From positions 62,001-126,000 of the forward strand of contig NZ_PCPA01000008.1 of NCBI RefSeq assembly GCF_002979515.1: a DNA stretch of 64,000 bases, given 5' to 3'. A program made the position numbers and the translations under genes. Shown piece after piece: positions 52,182 through 62,549 of this stretch; position 1 is the stretch's first letter; each line of letters begins with the position of its first letter. This DNA is from Microbacterium sp. MYb54. GTDB lineage: Bacteria > Actinomycetota > Actinomycetes > Actinomycetales > Microbacteriaceae. The notes under the pieces were generated by a model, which was given only the letters and a program-made list of their open reading frames with translations, did not search any database and was not told where the DNA came from.

Positions 52182-52907
52182 TCAGGCGGTGGCCGGCGCC
52201 GGTGCGGCAGCGGCGGCGCGCGACCGACGTGTCGTGGTGGGCGCGCGCACCCCGGCGGGAACGGCGGCGTGCTGGAGGAGGGCGAAGATCAGGTCGACGA
52301 TCAGGGCGAGTACGGCGACGAGGATCGCACCGCCGAGCACCTGGTCGAACTTGCGCAGCGGAATGCCCTGGATGATCGGCCAGCCGAGTCCGCCGAGGTT
52401 CACGTAGGCGGCGATGGTGACCGTGGCGATGACCTGCAGGAGAGCCGCGCGGATGCCGCCGACGAGGAGAGGCAGCCCGAGGGGCACCTCGACCTTCCAG
52501 AACACCTGCCACTCGGTCATGCCCATCGAGCGCGCGGAGTCGAGCACCCGACGGTCGATGGCTTCCAACCCGGTGTAGGCGCCCGCGAGGAGCGAGGGGA
52601 TGGCCAGGAGCACGAACGTGATGATCGCGGCTTCGGGAACCCGGAGCACGCCCAGGATCAGCACGAGCAGCACCATGAGGCCGAACGACGGGATGGCACG
52701 TGCGGCTCCGGATACGGCGACCGCGATCTCGCGACCCTTGCCGGTGTGGCCGATGAGCCACCCGAGCGGTATCGCGATGATGCCGGCGATCAGCACCGAG
52801 ATCAGTGTGTAGTACATGTGCTGGCCGAACAGGATCGGCAGCGAGTACGGCCCCTCCCACCGGTCGGGAGAGAAGAGCCAGGCGAGGGCCTCGGTGAACA
52901 CGTTCAT
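52182..52907 (-). CDS. betaine-type ABC importer permease 2 (OpuC)
   Basis: A 241-residue permease with five to six membrane helices and the EAA-like SARSMGMTEWQVFWKVEVPLGLP. ATG 52907 overlaps permease 1 by 4 bases. A 30-residue Ala-rich tail extends it beyond the core. Confidence 0.88.
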   Translation of the reverse strand: MNVFTEALAWLFSPDRWEGPYSLPILFGQHMYYTLISVLIAGIIAIPLGWLIGHTGKGREIAVAVSGAARAIPSFGLMVLLVLILGVLRVPEAAIITFVLLAIPSLLAGAYTGLEAIDRRVLDSARSMGMTEWQVFWKVEVPLGLPLLVGGIRAALLQVIATVTIAAYVNLGGLGWPIIQGIPLRKFDQVLGGAILVAVLALIVDLIFALLQHAAVPAGVRAPTTTRRSRAAAAAPAPATA

Positions 52908-53586
52908 GCGGCGGTCCTCAGGGCGGCGGTCTGGCGCGCGGCAGTCGACGGCGTCTTCGTGGCCCGTGTCCACGGCATCAGCGCGCGGCCGAGGAGCAGG
53001 AGCAGCAGGTCGATCACGAGGGCGATCACGACGACCGCGATCACGCCGCCGAACACCTCGGCGAGGATGCGGCGCTGCAGGCCGTTGGTGAAGAGGTAGC
53101 CGAGGTTGTTCACGCCGACCAGGATGCCGACGGTGGCGAGGGAGATCGTGCTGACGGCCGCCACGCGGAGACCCGCGAGCACGACGGGACCGGCGAGGGG
53201 GAAGTCGACGGTCCAGAACCGGCGGAAGCCGCCGTAGCCCATCGCGGTGGCCGACTGCCGGATGGCGGGGTCGACCGAGTCGAGGCCGTCGGAAACCGCA
53301 CGCACCAGGATCGCGACCGCGTAGATGGTGAGGCCGATGATGAGGTTGATCGGGCTGCGAGCGGGATACCCGGCGAGGGACGGAAGGAGGATCAGCAGCG
53401 CGAGCGACGGGATCGTGTAGAGCAGCCCGGTGAGGACGATGACCGGCCCCTTCACCAGCTGGTAGCGCCAGGCGAGCCATCCGAGCGGCAGCGACAGCAC
53501 GAAGCCGAGCACGATCGCGATCGCACTCTGCTGCAGGTGGATCGCGGTCAGCTCGAGGATGAGGCCGAGATTGTCGACGATCCAGT

Positions 53587-53590
<4 letters not shown>
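52904..53590 (-). CDS. betaine-type ABC importer permease 1 (OpuC)
   Basis: A 228-residue permease of the same family, EAA-like RQSATAMGYGGFRRFWTVDFPLAGP. Start GTG 53590 overlaps the ATPase stop (GTGA). Two separate permease genes are the OpuC layout, unlike the single permease of the other system at 16208-17209. Confidence 0.88.
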
Positions 53591-54459
<869 letters not shown>

Positions 54460-54501
54460 GGCTGGTCTCCAGTCGGTCGATCGATGTGCGAGCGGAAGAG
54501 T

Positions 54502-54804
54502 CTACGGGCCGACCTCGACGCGGGGATCGAACGCCACGAACCCGGAGAAGTCCTTGCCCACGCGATCGAACGCCGAGGGGTAGGGGGTCGGATACGACCA
54601 GGCGTAGTCGGTGTGGAGCTCGCCCTCGGTCTGCACCGAGTAGTACTGAGCCGCCCCCTTCCACGGACAGGTGTAGGGCGTGGGGCTCTCGACGAGCACT
54701 CCGGGTGCGATGGATGCGGGTGGGAAGTACCAGTTCCCCTCGATGCGGGCGAGATCGCTCTCGTCGGCCTCGGCGATGACGGTTCCTGCGAGTACAGCCT
54801 TCAT
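54502..54804 (-). CDS. DUF427-family protein
   Basis: A 100-residue beta-rich protein with the DUF427 signatures NWYFPPASI, CPWKGAAQYYSV and DYAWSYPTPYPSA. GAGGAGG precedes ATG 54804. Small, single-domain, cytosolic; biochemical role not established. It lies 42 bases before the betaine ATPase on the same strand but has its own ribosome site. Confidence 0.87.
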   Translation of the reverse strand: MKAVLAGTVIAEADESDLARIEGNWYFPPASIAPGVLVESPTPYTCPWKGAAQYYSVQTEGELHTDYAWSYPTPYPSAFDRVGKDFSGFVAFDPRVEVGP

Positions 54805-54964
54805 GGTCCTGCCTCCTCGGATGTGGGTTAGAGCGTATAAGACGGCTGCGACATAAGGGGCGAGGGTTGCATCGCCGCCGTCAATGTGAGAAACAATCCG
54901 GATTCTGTTCGACGCGATCGGGCGAACGGATTGCCCCGGTGTCGAGATCAGGCCCCGATGCGGA

Positions 54965-56401
54965 TCACGCGGAGTCGCGACCGTAGCCCTCGAGCAGTCG
55001 CAGCCAGATCTCGCTGATCGTGGGGTACGACGGCACTGCGTGCCAGAGGCGGGCGATCGGCACCTCGCCGACGATCGCCACGGTCGCCGCGTGCACGAGC
55101 TCCGCCACCTCGGGACCGACGAACGTCGCACCGATCACGACGTCGCGGTCGGTGTCGACCACGAGTCGTGCCTGGCCCTCGAAGCCGTCTTCGTAGAGGC
55201 TCGCGCCGGCGACCCAGCCCAGGTCGTAGTCGACGGCCTTCACCGCGATACCGGCCTTGACCGCCTGGGCCTCGGTGAGACCGACGGAGCCGACCTCGGG
55301 GATCGAGAACGTGACCTGCGGGACGGCAGCCTGGTCGGCGGTCGCGACGTGACGACCCCACGGGGCATCGTCGACGTCTTCGCCCTTGGCACGGGCGACG
55401 ATCACATCGCCGGCAGCGCGCGCCTGGTACTTGCCCTGGTGGGTGAGGAGCACGCGACCGTTGACGTCGCCGACCGCGTACAGCCAGTCCGATCCGGGGA
55501 CACGGAGCGTGTCATCCGTCGTGATCCAGCGGCCGGGTTCCAGGCCCACGATGTCGAGGCCGATGTCACCGCTCCGTGGCGAGCGACCGGTCGCGGCGAG
55601 CACCTCGGTCGCGGTGATCTCGTCGCCACCGTCGAGGGTGATGGTCACGCCGTTCGCGCCGCGGTGAACGGATGTCGTTCCCGCGCCGGTGCGCACGTCG
55701 ACGCCGAGTTCTTCGAGGCCCGCCGCGACGCGTTCGCCCGCGAAGGGCTCCATCCCGCCGAGCAGGCCGCTGCGGGCGATCACCGTGACCTTCGAGCCGA
55801 GTGCGGCGTAGGCGGTCGCCATCTCGACGGCCACCACGCCGCCGCCGATCACGGCCAGGCTGTCGGGCAGCTCTTCGGCGCTGGTGGCCTCGCGGCTCGT
55901 CCACGGGGTGGCTTCGCGCAGGCCGTCGATGGGCGGGATGACGGCATCCGATCCGGTGCTGATGGCCACCGCGTGCCGGGCCGTGAGCACGCGCTTAGCG
56001 CCGTCGGCATCCGTCACAGTCACCTCGCGCTCGCCCGTGATGCGGCCGTGACCGCGGGCCAGGTCGATGCCGGCCGAGTCGAGCCACTTGACCTGACCGT
56101 CGTCGGACCAGTTGCTGGTGAACGAGTCGCGGCGGTCGAACACGGCACGCACATCGAGCTTTCCGGTGACCGCCTGGGAGGAACCACCCACGTGCTGAGC
56201 AGCACGGAGCGCCTGCGCCGAACGCAGCAGCGCCTTCGACGGCATGCACGCCCAGTAGGAGCACTCGCCTCCGACGAGCTCGCTCTCCACGATGATCGCG
56301 GTGAGTCCGCCCTGCACGGCTCGATCGGCGACGTTCTCGCCCACCGGCCCTCCGCCCAAGACGATCAGGTCGTACTCGTCGGTCTTCTCCGCAGCATTCA
56401 T
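54965..56401 (-). CDS. pyridine nucleotide-disulfide oxidoreductase
   Basis: A 478-residue flavoprotein. FAD site LIVLGGGPVGENVA, redox pair in GGECSYWACMPSKALL (CxxxxC), NAD site AVIGGGVVAVEMA, and C-terminal LWHAVPSYPTISEIW with the catalytic His. It belongs to the dihydrolipoamide-dehydrogenase/mercuric-reductase-like group. ATG 56401 has GAGAGG upstream; GTG 56410 is an alternative. No partner genes of a 2-oxo-acid dehydrogenase are near, so the substrate could be a quinone or a small disulfide. Confidence 0.85.
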   Translation of the reverse strand: MNAAEKTDEYDLIVLGGGPVGENVADRAVQGGLTAIIVESELVGGECSYWACMPSKALLRSAQALRAAQHVGGSSQAVTGKLDVRAVFDRRDSFTSNWSDDGQVKWLDSAGIDLARGHGRITGEREVTVTDADGAKRVLTARHAVAISTGSDAVIPPIDGLREATPWTSREATSAEELPDSLAVIGGGVVAVEMATAYAALGSKVTVIARSGLLGGMEPFAGERVAAGLEELGVDVRTGAGTTSVHRGANGVTITLDGGDEITATEVLAATGRSPRSGDIGLDIVGLEPGRWITTDDTLRVPGSDWLYAVGDVNGRVLLTHQGKYQARAAGDVIVARAKGEDVDDAPWGRHVATADQAAVPQVTFSIPEVGSVGLTEAQAVKAGIAVKAVDYDLGWVAGASLYEDGFEGQARLVVDTDRDVVIGATFVGPEVAELVHAATVAIVGEVPIARLWHAVPSYPTISEIWLRLLEGYGRDSA

Positions 56402-56568
56402 GCGTCGCACCTCTCCGTGAGCCGGTTACGTGGCCCAGTCTCGCTCATGAGCAACGCCGAGTCACGGGTGAGTTGTTCCCTACGGCGTGGCGCGGATGGC
56501 GGAATGCTGGACCAGCGAAGTGCTTTCGAGGCGCGTCCCGGGGCGTTCGGCCGGTATCGCGACGACGC

Positions 56569-57159
56569 CTACGCCACCACGCTCGCAGGCTCCCGCACCC
56601 GCCCGCTGTCGGCGAACGCCCGCGGATAGGCGCGACGGAGTGCGACGACCACCAGCGTCGCCGCGGTCACCTTGATCAGATCACCGGGCAGGAACGCGAG
56701 GCTCGACAGCGCCGTGAGTCCGAGGGGTACGCCGGTCACGAGAGCCTGCACGGGGATGCCGAACGCGTAGACGACGAACACACCGCCGACCAGCGCCGCG
56801 ACAGCGGAGCGCCACCAGGTGAAGCGACCCGTGCGCATGAGCAGGCCGATCACCACGACGCCGGCGATCCAGCCGATGAGGTACCCGGCACTCGGACCGA
56901 CGAACACTCCGAGCCCTCCGCGACCACCCGCCAACACGGGCAGCCCGACTGCGGCGAGCACGAGCACGAGGAGCACGGCGAGAGGCGCGAGGCGCGGACC
57001 CAGCACGAGCCCTGCGAGCATTACTCCGAGGGTCTGCGCCGTGATCGGCACACCGGCGGGCAGGGGCACGATCACCGTGCCGAGCACGATGATCAGGGCG
57101 GCGAAGACCGCGATGCGTCCGAGCGATGCGCTGGTGTCTGTGGCGCGCGACGTTGTCAT
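56569..57159 (-). CDS. bioY: BioY-type biotin transporter
   Basis: A 196-residue S-component of the ECF class with six helices. The signatures PLPAGVPITAQTLGVMLAGLVLG and GPSAGYLIGW are clear for BioY. ATG 57159 lies 10 bases inside the two BioQ-type boxes. Biotin import, repressed when biotin is plentiful. BioMN genes are not in view. Confidence 0.92.
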   Translation of the reverse strand: MTTSRATDTSASLGRIAVFAALIIVLGTVIVPLPAGVPITAQTLGVMLAGLVLGPRLAPLAVLLVLVLAAVGLPVLAGGRGGLGVFVGPSAGYLIGWIAGVVVIGLLMRTGRFTWWRSAVAALVGGVFVVYAFGIPVQALVTGVPLGLTALSSLAFLPGDLIKVTAATLVVVALRRAYPRAFADSGRVREPASVVA

Positions 57160-57168
57160 GAATCCTCC

Positions 57169-57203
57169 TGAACACCGTTCACCTGAACGGTGTTCATTAC
57201 AAT
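57169..57203. promoter_or_regulatory. two BioQ-type boxes and shared promoter
   Basis: TGAAC-ACC-GTTCA (57169-57181) and TGAAC-GGT-GTTCA (57184-57196) each match the TGAAC-N3-GTTCA pattern known for the actinobacterial biotin repressor BioQ, and together form a perfect 11-bp-arm palindrome. A good -10, TACAAT (57198-57203), serves the plus-strand operon. The TetR-type bioQ gene is elsewhere. Confidence 0.8.
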
Positions 57204-57261
57204 AGGGACGCCATCCTTTCCACGCAAACCCGCCTCAGGAGCCATCACGTCCTTCTCCCCG

Positions 57262-58743
57262 ATGCTGCGCCGCATCGCAGCCGAAGACCCCGCTCGGCCG
57301 GCAATCGTCGGCCACGATGCCGGCGTGACCTATGGCGAGCTCCACACGCAGTCGCGGCGGCTCTCGGCGGCTCTCGAGCGCCTGCTCGCAGCCCCCTCGG
57401 CGCGGAGGAATGCACGCGGCCCGTCGACACCGCCGCCCGTCGTCGCCATCTGCCTGAGCGGGGCGTTCGACACCGCACGCATCGTCGTCGCGATGGAAGC
57501 GGGCGACCGCATCCTCAGCGTCGTCGATGCGCACTGGCCGGTGTCGCTGCAGGCGCAGCTGATCGGATCGACCGGAGCGACGGCGGTGATCACTGACGTC
57601 CCCGCACTGCGAACCGCACTGGACGCGAGCGGCTGGCCGGGTCTGACCCTCGGGCTCGCTGACCTGGAGAACTCCGGATCCCGCGCCCATGCCGACCCCG
57701 AGAATCCAGCCGACGATGCCCCGTTCCTGATGCTGACCTCATCCGGTACGACAGGACCACCGAAGTCATTCCTCAAGACGCGCGCGCAGTACACGGCGAA
57801 CATCGACGTCTCCCGCGCTCACCTGGGCGCAAGAGACCGCGTCGTGACCTTCGCGCCGGGCCCGATGTCGTACAGCCTCACTCTCTACACACTGTTCGAG
57901 GTGCTCGCCACGGGCGGTGAGCTGCACGTCGCCGACCGCCTTGACGATCTATGGCTCACCCCCCGCGCGCGCGACGAACGCATCACGCGCGTGGTCACTG
58001 TTCCGGCGGCAGCTGCCGCTCTCGCCGACGCCGCGCTGCGCAACCCGGGCAGGTACGACGGCATCGACCTGATCGTCACCGGAGGTGCCGCGCTCTCGGA
58101 GTCGGCTCGAGCCAGAGTCGCCGAAGCACTCCCCCGCACCCGGACGCTCAGCTACTTCGGCACCGGCGAACTCGGTTTCGTCGGCGACGACCGCGCCGGC
58201 GACGGAGGCATCCGGCTCTACCCGCAGGTGCAAGCCCGGGTGCGCGACGACGACGGCAACGACCTGGCACCCGGCGAGCTCGGCACGCTCTGGGTGCGCT
58301 CCCCCTCGTGCTCGACCGGCTACCTGCCTGGAACAGCCTCCGCGTCGTTGACGGATGCCGACGGCTGGGCGAGCGTGCACGATCAGGGGCGGCTGCGGGG
58401 CCGGGACTTCTCGTTCGCCGGCAGAAGCGGAGATGCCGTCACCACCGGCGGGCACACCGTGGCCCTCGACGAAGTGGAGCGCGCATTCGACGGGATGCCC
58501 GGCCTCGGCGACATCTGCGTGATCGCCGAGAGTGACGATCGCCTCGGCACGCGGATCATCCTGGTCGTCGAAGGCGATGCGCCACCGGCAGCGACATTGC
58601 GCGAGTGGGCGAGAGACCGGCTCGCACCGGCATCCGTGCCACGCCGCTGGCACCGCCTGCCGGAGTTCCCGCGAACCTCCGGCGGGAAGATCCGTCGCGC
58701 CGCGGTCGCCGATCTCGTGGCGCTCGGGCAGAGGCCATCGTGA
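57262..58743 (+). CDS. acyl-adenylate-forming ligase (AMP-binding)
   Basis: A 493-residue ANL-superfamily enzyme. P-loop LTSSGTTGPPKS, SYFGTGELGF, and the late lysine in FPRTSGGK are present. There is no Shine-Dalgarno before ATG 57262. GGAG at 57238-57241 instead faces ATC 57244 / ACG 57247, so the true start may be noncanonical (about 5-6 residues longer). The frame upstream of this lies in the operator. It is the first gene behind the BioQ boxes and overlaps a ketoacyl synthase. It may activate a fatty or dicarboxylic acid for biotin-related use (inference). Confidence 0.82.
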   Translation: MLRRIAAEDPARPAIVGHDAGVTYGELHTQSRRLSAALERLLAAPSARRNARGPSTPPPVVAICLSGAFDTARIVVAMEAGDRILSVVDAHWPVSLQAQLIGSTGATAVITDVPALRTALDASGWPGLTLGLADLENSGSRAHADPENPADDAPFLMLTSSGTTGPPKSFLKTRAQYTANIDVSRAHLGARDRVVTFAPGPMSYSLTLYTLFEVLATGGELHVADRLDDLWLTPRARDERITRVVTVPAAAAALADAALRNPGRYDGIDLIVTGGAALSESARARVAEALPRTRTLSYFGTGELGFVGDDRAGDGGIRLYPQVQARVRDDDGNDLAPGELGTLWVRSPSCSTGYLPGTASASLTDADGWASVHDQGRLRGRDFSFAGRSGDAVTTGGHTVALDEVERAFDGMPGLGDICVIAESDDRLGTRIILVVEGDAPPAATLREWARDRLAPASVPRRWHRLPEFPRTSGGKIRRAAVADLVALGQRPS

Positions 58744-59984
58744 GCATCGAGAGGTCTGTCGTCGTCACCGGGGTCGGTGCCATCACTCCGAGTGGGCTCA
58801 CGGCGCCGAGCATGTGGGCATCCGTGCGCGCCGGACGAAGCGGCATCACCCGGCTTCCGTATGAGCTCGCAGGTTCCGGGTCGGTGCAGGTCGGGGGAGT
58901 CGTCAGCGGGTTCACCGCACCCGCCGACCTACCCACATCGCTCGCGCGCCACCTCACGCCGATGCAGCAGTGGGCGATCGCGGCCGCTGATGAGGCGATC
59001 GACGTTGCGGGCACCGGCGACCTACCGTGGAACGCGGATGCCGCACAGGTGATCGTCGCCACGGGATCAGGGCCGGTGGACGCGGTGGTGCGGTCCGCGA
59101 ACGCGCTGCGAGAAGCCGGTCGGCGCCGGGTGCCGCCGAGCCTCGCCGTCTATGGAACAGCGGATGCTATCGCCGGGGTCCTCAGCCGTCGATACGGATT
59201 CCTCGGGCAGACCCACGCCGTCACCGCGGCGTGCGCGAGCGGTGCCATCGCGATCGGCGAAGGCCTGCGGCGCATCCGTCACGGATACGCCGACGCGGTG
59301 CTGGTCGTCGGGATGGACGACTGCCTCGGTCCGTTGCATCTCGCCGCGCATGCGAACCTGCGCTCGGTCGTCACCGGATTCGGCGATGACCCATCATCGG
59401 CCTCCCGCCCCTTCGACAGCGCGCGGAGCGGCTTCGTCATGGCCCAGGGCGCCGCCGCAGTGCTGCTCGAGGCCGCAGACCCCGCCACCGAACGCGGCAC
59501 TCGCCCCCTCGCGACGGTCGCCGGGTTCGGCGCGACCAGCGATGCGCATCACGCCACTGCACCGGATCCTGCCGCCGCGGGAGCGACCAGGGCGATCAAC
59601 TCTTGCCTCGCCGATGCCGCCGTGACCGCATCCGCAGTCGATCACGTGAACACCCACGGCACGGGAACGGTGCTCGGCGATACGGCCGAACTCGTCGCAC
59701 TCGGGCGGGCGCTGGGAGCGAGGGCACCGCTGGTTCCGCTCACGGCGACGAAGTCCACCACCGGGCATCTGCTCGGCGCAGCCGGGGTCGTCGAGGCAGT
59801 GATCGCTGCGATGACCCTGCGCGACCAGGTGCTGCCGCCGACGATCAACCTGTCCGATCCGTGCGCGGACGAGTGGGACTTCGTGCGCGACCAGGATCGA
59901 CGGCATCCGGTCGGCACCGTGCTGTCGACCTCGTTCGGTTTCGGCGGTCACAACGCCGCGCTGCTGCTCACCGCGCCCGAGTGA
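58740..59984 (+). CDS. beta-ketoacyl synthase (KAS II-like)
   Basis: A 414-residue FabF-fold condensing enzyme with Cys165 (TAAC165ASGA), His306 (NTH306GTGT) and His343 (TKSTTGH343LLGAAG). GTG 58740 overlaps the ligase stop by 4 bases. It lacks a carrier-protein or reductase gene beside it. Under BioQ control it could extend an activated acyl unit toward pimelate, but ordinary fatty-acid work cannot be excluded. Confidence 0.85.
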   Translation: MSIERSVVVTGVGAITPSGLTAPSMWASVRAGRSGITRLPYELAGSGSVQVGGVVSGFTAPADLPTSLARHLTPMQQWAIAAADEAIDVAGTGDLPWNADAAQVIVATGSGPVDAVVRSANALREAGRRRVPPSLAVYGTADAIAGVLSRRYGFLGQTHAVTAACASGAIAIGEGLRRIRHGYADAVLVVGMDDCLGPLHLAAHANLRSVVTGFGDDPSSASRPFDSARSGFVMAQGAAAVLLEAADPATERGTRPLATVAGFGATSDAHHATAPDPAAAGATRAINSCLADAAVTASAVDHVNTHGTGTVLGDTAELVALGRALGARAPLVPLTATKSTTGHLLGAAGVVEAVIAAMTLRDQVLPPTINLSDPCADEWDFVRDQDRRHPVGTVLSTSFGFGGHNAALLLTAPE

Positions 59985-60056
59985 GCCGCACACGCTTGTA
60001 CCGGAAGGTGTCACGAGTTGAGGCGGTCATCGCACATCCTTCCTGAACACCGCAAA

Positions 60057-61058
60057 TCACCCGGCGGCGGGAACCAGCACGACCTTCCCCTGCTGGCGAC
60101 GCTGCCCGATGGCGTCATGTGCGGCCGCTGCATCCTCGAGGCGATACTCGTCGACGGGCGGAGACGTGCGCCCCTCGGCCAAGGCGGCGAGCGCTCGCGC
60201 CTCGAGCGCGCGCAGATCGGAGAGCGCACGCCCGAGAGGAACGGTGACGGTGAGAGACCCCCGGACGATGTCGTCCGAATCGAGGCGGAGGACCTCTCCG
60301 CTCGACCACCCGATGATCACGACGCGTGCACCGCGTCCGAGACTCTCGAGGCCCGCTCGGCCCACTGCTCCGCCGACCCCGTCGAGCAGCACCGATGGCC
60401 GCTCGCCGTCGAGGATCTCGGTCATCCGCTCCGGCCACGAGCCGTCGTTCGCATCGAGCGGCGCGAGCCTGCCCCGCGCACGCTTCCCCCCGAGACCGAG
60501 GCGCTCGACCACGTCGCGCTTGACCGGGCCTCCGTGGAGCACGACGACCGTGGCGCCTTCGGACAACGCGAGTTGGACGAGTTGACTGCCGAGGCCGCCC
60601 GATGCTCCGGGGATGACGACGATGTCGGTGGAGCGAATCGGCGCGGCGTCCCAGACGAGCTGGGCCGTCCGGCCTGTTCCGATGGTCGCGACCGCCTGCG
60701 AGAACGTCACTCCGTCGACGACCGGATGCAGGGCAGATGCCGATGCCAGCGCGAACTCGGCGTATCCGCCGCTGCGGAATCCGACGTGGGCGACGACTCG
60801 CTCGCCGAGGCGGGCCGCATCGACGCCTTCGCCCAGGGCGTCGACGACGCCGGCGATCTCGCGCCCCGGCGTCATCGGCAGTGTCGGCCGCGGCATCGAC
60901 GGCGGTGCGGCATCGCGTCGGATGTCGAGGTCGACGGCATGCACACCCGCCGCGGCGACGCGCACGCGCACCTCCCCCTCCCCGGGGATGGGCAACGGCG
61001 TCTCCTCGATCCTCAGCACCTCGGATTCTCCGAACTCCCGCTGCACGATCGCTCGCAT
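60057..61058 (-). CDS. NADPH:quinone reductase-like oxidoreductase
   Basis: A 333-residue zinc-free medium-chain reductase: VRVAAAGVHAVDLDIR, IPGASGGLGSQLVQLA nucleotide site. ATG 61058 has GGAGAGGGAG upstream; an ATG at 61103 overlapping the exporter stop is possible but gives an unusual N-terminus. Downstream of the MFS gene in a SoxR-type operon. Reduces quinones, protecting from redox-cycling drugs. Confidence 0.86.
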   Translation of the reverse strand: MRAIVQREFGESEVLRIEETPLPIPGEGEVRVRVAAAGVHAVDLDIRRDAAPPSMPRPTLPMTPGREIAGVVDALGEGVDAARLGERVVAHVGFRSGGYAEFALASASALHPVVDGVTFSQAVATIGTGRTAQLVWDAAPIRSTDIVVIPGASGGLGSQLVQLALSEGATVVVLHGGPVKRDVVERLGLGGKRARGRLAPLDANDGSWPERMTEILDGERPSVLLDGVGGAVGRAGLESLGRGARVVIIGWSSGEVLRLDSDDIVRGSLTVTVPLGRALSDLRALEARALAALAEGRTSPPVDEYRLEDAAAAHDAIGQRRQQGKVVLVPAAG

Positions 61059-61099
61059 GGTCTCCCTCTCCTTCTCTTCGGCAGGCGCCGCCCCCGCAC

Positions 61100-62491
61100 T
61101 CATGCAGTCGCCGCCTCTGCACCGGCGACGTCGGTGCGGATCCTCGGTGCGAGCACGGCTGCCGCGAACGCGACGACCGCCGCCAGGACGAACACCCCGA
61201 GGAACGGATCCGCGGCCGCGAGCGCGGTGAACAGCGTGCCCGTGATGGCGAGGGCCATGGCGCTGCCGAACGAATCGGCGACCGTCATCGCGCCACTGTT
61301 GAATCCCTGGTTCTCCGGCGTCGACATCGCGAGCGTGAGCGCGCTGGTGCGCGGACTCATCAGCCCCATCCCCATCCCGGCGATGCCCCAGGCGATCGCG
61401 ACGATCAGAGCGTCCCAGCCGAAGCCGGCGGTCGCCACGGTCAGCACGATGCCGACCAGCACCAGGATCGTGCCCACCTGCACCGCCGTCACACTCGACA
61501 GCCGGACACCCATCCTCCCCTGGACCGTCGCCGCGAGCGACCAGGCGAGCGCGCCCCCGGTGAGCGAGAGTCCGGCGAGTGTCGGCGAGAGCTCGTAGCG
61601 ATCGGTCAGCAGATAGGGCAGGTAGACCTGCGCCCCGAAGAAGGCGGCCGCCGCCACACCGCGGACGAGGATGACCGCGGGCAGCCCTCTGCGTGCGCGC
61701 AACGTGCCGCGCGGGACCAGCGGCCGCACCGCGACGAGGGCGACGATCACGGCGAGGAAGGCCAGCACCGCGCCGATACCGGGGATGTCACCGACCAGGT
61801 TCAGCGCCAGCACGGCGACCGCCGCCAGCACCGACCAGCCGAGCCGCCCGAACGCCCAGGGAGTCGTCGCGTCGCCGTCGTTCGAGAGCCCGCGAAGGGC
61901 GGGAATCACCATCAGCAGCGCCACGAGCACGAGGATGACCACACCGAGGAAGACCCAGTGCCAGCTCCAGAGCTCGGTCACGGCTCCCGCGACTGTCGGT
62001 CCGATCAATGACGGGATGACCCAGGCGGCCGCGAATCCGGCGAAGATCGCGGGGTGGAGCTCCTGCGGGTAGACGCGCGCGACCACGACGTAGAGCGCCA
62101 CCATCAGGCCTCCGCTGCCGAGGCCCTGGGCGAACCGCCCGGCGACCAGGATCTCCATGCTCGGCGCGAGGCCCGCGATCAGCAGGCCGACGATGAACAT
62201 GGCGACCGCCGTATACAGCGGGGCGACCGGTCCGCGACGGTCGGCCCAGTTACCCGCGATGACCATGCCGATGACCCCGGTGGCCAGGGGACCGGCGAAC
62301 GCGAGCGCATACAGCCGCTCGCCGCCGAGATCGGCGCTCACGGTCGGCATCACTGTCGTGACCGCCAGGGACTCGAACGCCCCGAGAAACACGAGGGCGC
62401 ACGCGCCGATCGTGATCCAGAGGTAATCGCTGCTCATGATGCGCGGTGCGGCCGCGCCCGACTTCGGCACGTGCTCGGTCTCCGTGGTCAT
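61100..62491 (-). CDS. MFS drug exporter
   Basis: A 463-residue MFS transporter with 12 to 14 helices, motif GNWADRRGPVAPLY and AGRFAQGLGSGGLMVALY typical of multidrug exporters. ATG 62491 lies 7 bases after TAGCGT, so it is probably leaderless. Transcribed from the SoxR-type promoter together with the quinone reductase; both would act on redox-active compounds. Confidence 0.87.
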   Translation of the reverse strand: MTTETEHVPKSGAAAPRIMSSDYLWITIGACALVFLGAFESLAVTTVMPTVSADLGGERLYALAFAGPLATGVIGMVIAGNWADRRGPVAPLYTAVAMFIVGLLIAGLAPSMEILVAGRFAQGLGSGGLMVALYVVVARVYPQELHPAIFAGFAAAWVIPSLIGPTVAGAVTELWSWHWVFLGVVILVLVALLMVIPALRGLSNDGDATTPWAFGRLGWSVLAAVAVLALNLVGDIPGIGAVLAFLAVIVALVAVRPLVPRGTLRARRGLPAVILVRGVAAAAFFGAQVYLPYLLTDRYELSPTLAGLSLTGGALAWSLAATVQGRMGVRLSSVTAVQVGTILVLVGIVLTVATAGFGWDALIVAIAWGIAGMGMGLMSPRTSALTLAMSTPENQGFNSGAMTVADSFGSAMALAITGTLFTALAAADPFLGVFVLAAVVAFAAAVLAPRIRTDVAGAEAATA

Positions 62492-62498
62492 GGAGACG

Positions 62499-62529
62499 AC
62501 GCTAGAACCTCAAGTGAGGTTGAGGTCAA
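62499..62529 (-). promoter_or_regulatory. SoxR-type box in a 19-bp-spacer promoter
   Basis: On the minus strand TTGACC (62524-62529) and TAGCGT (62499-62504) are 19 bases apart, the stretched spacing of MerR-family promoters. Between them CCTCAA-N6-TTGAGG (62508-62525) matches the SoxR consensus at about 15 of 18 positions. No soxR gene is in the window. Confidence 0.8.
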
Positions 62530-62549
62530 GCGCGAAGTTTCGCGGCGCC

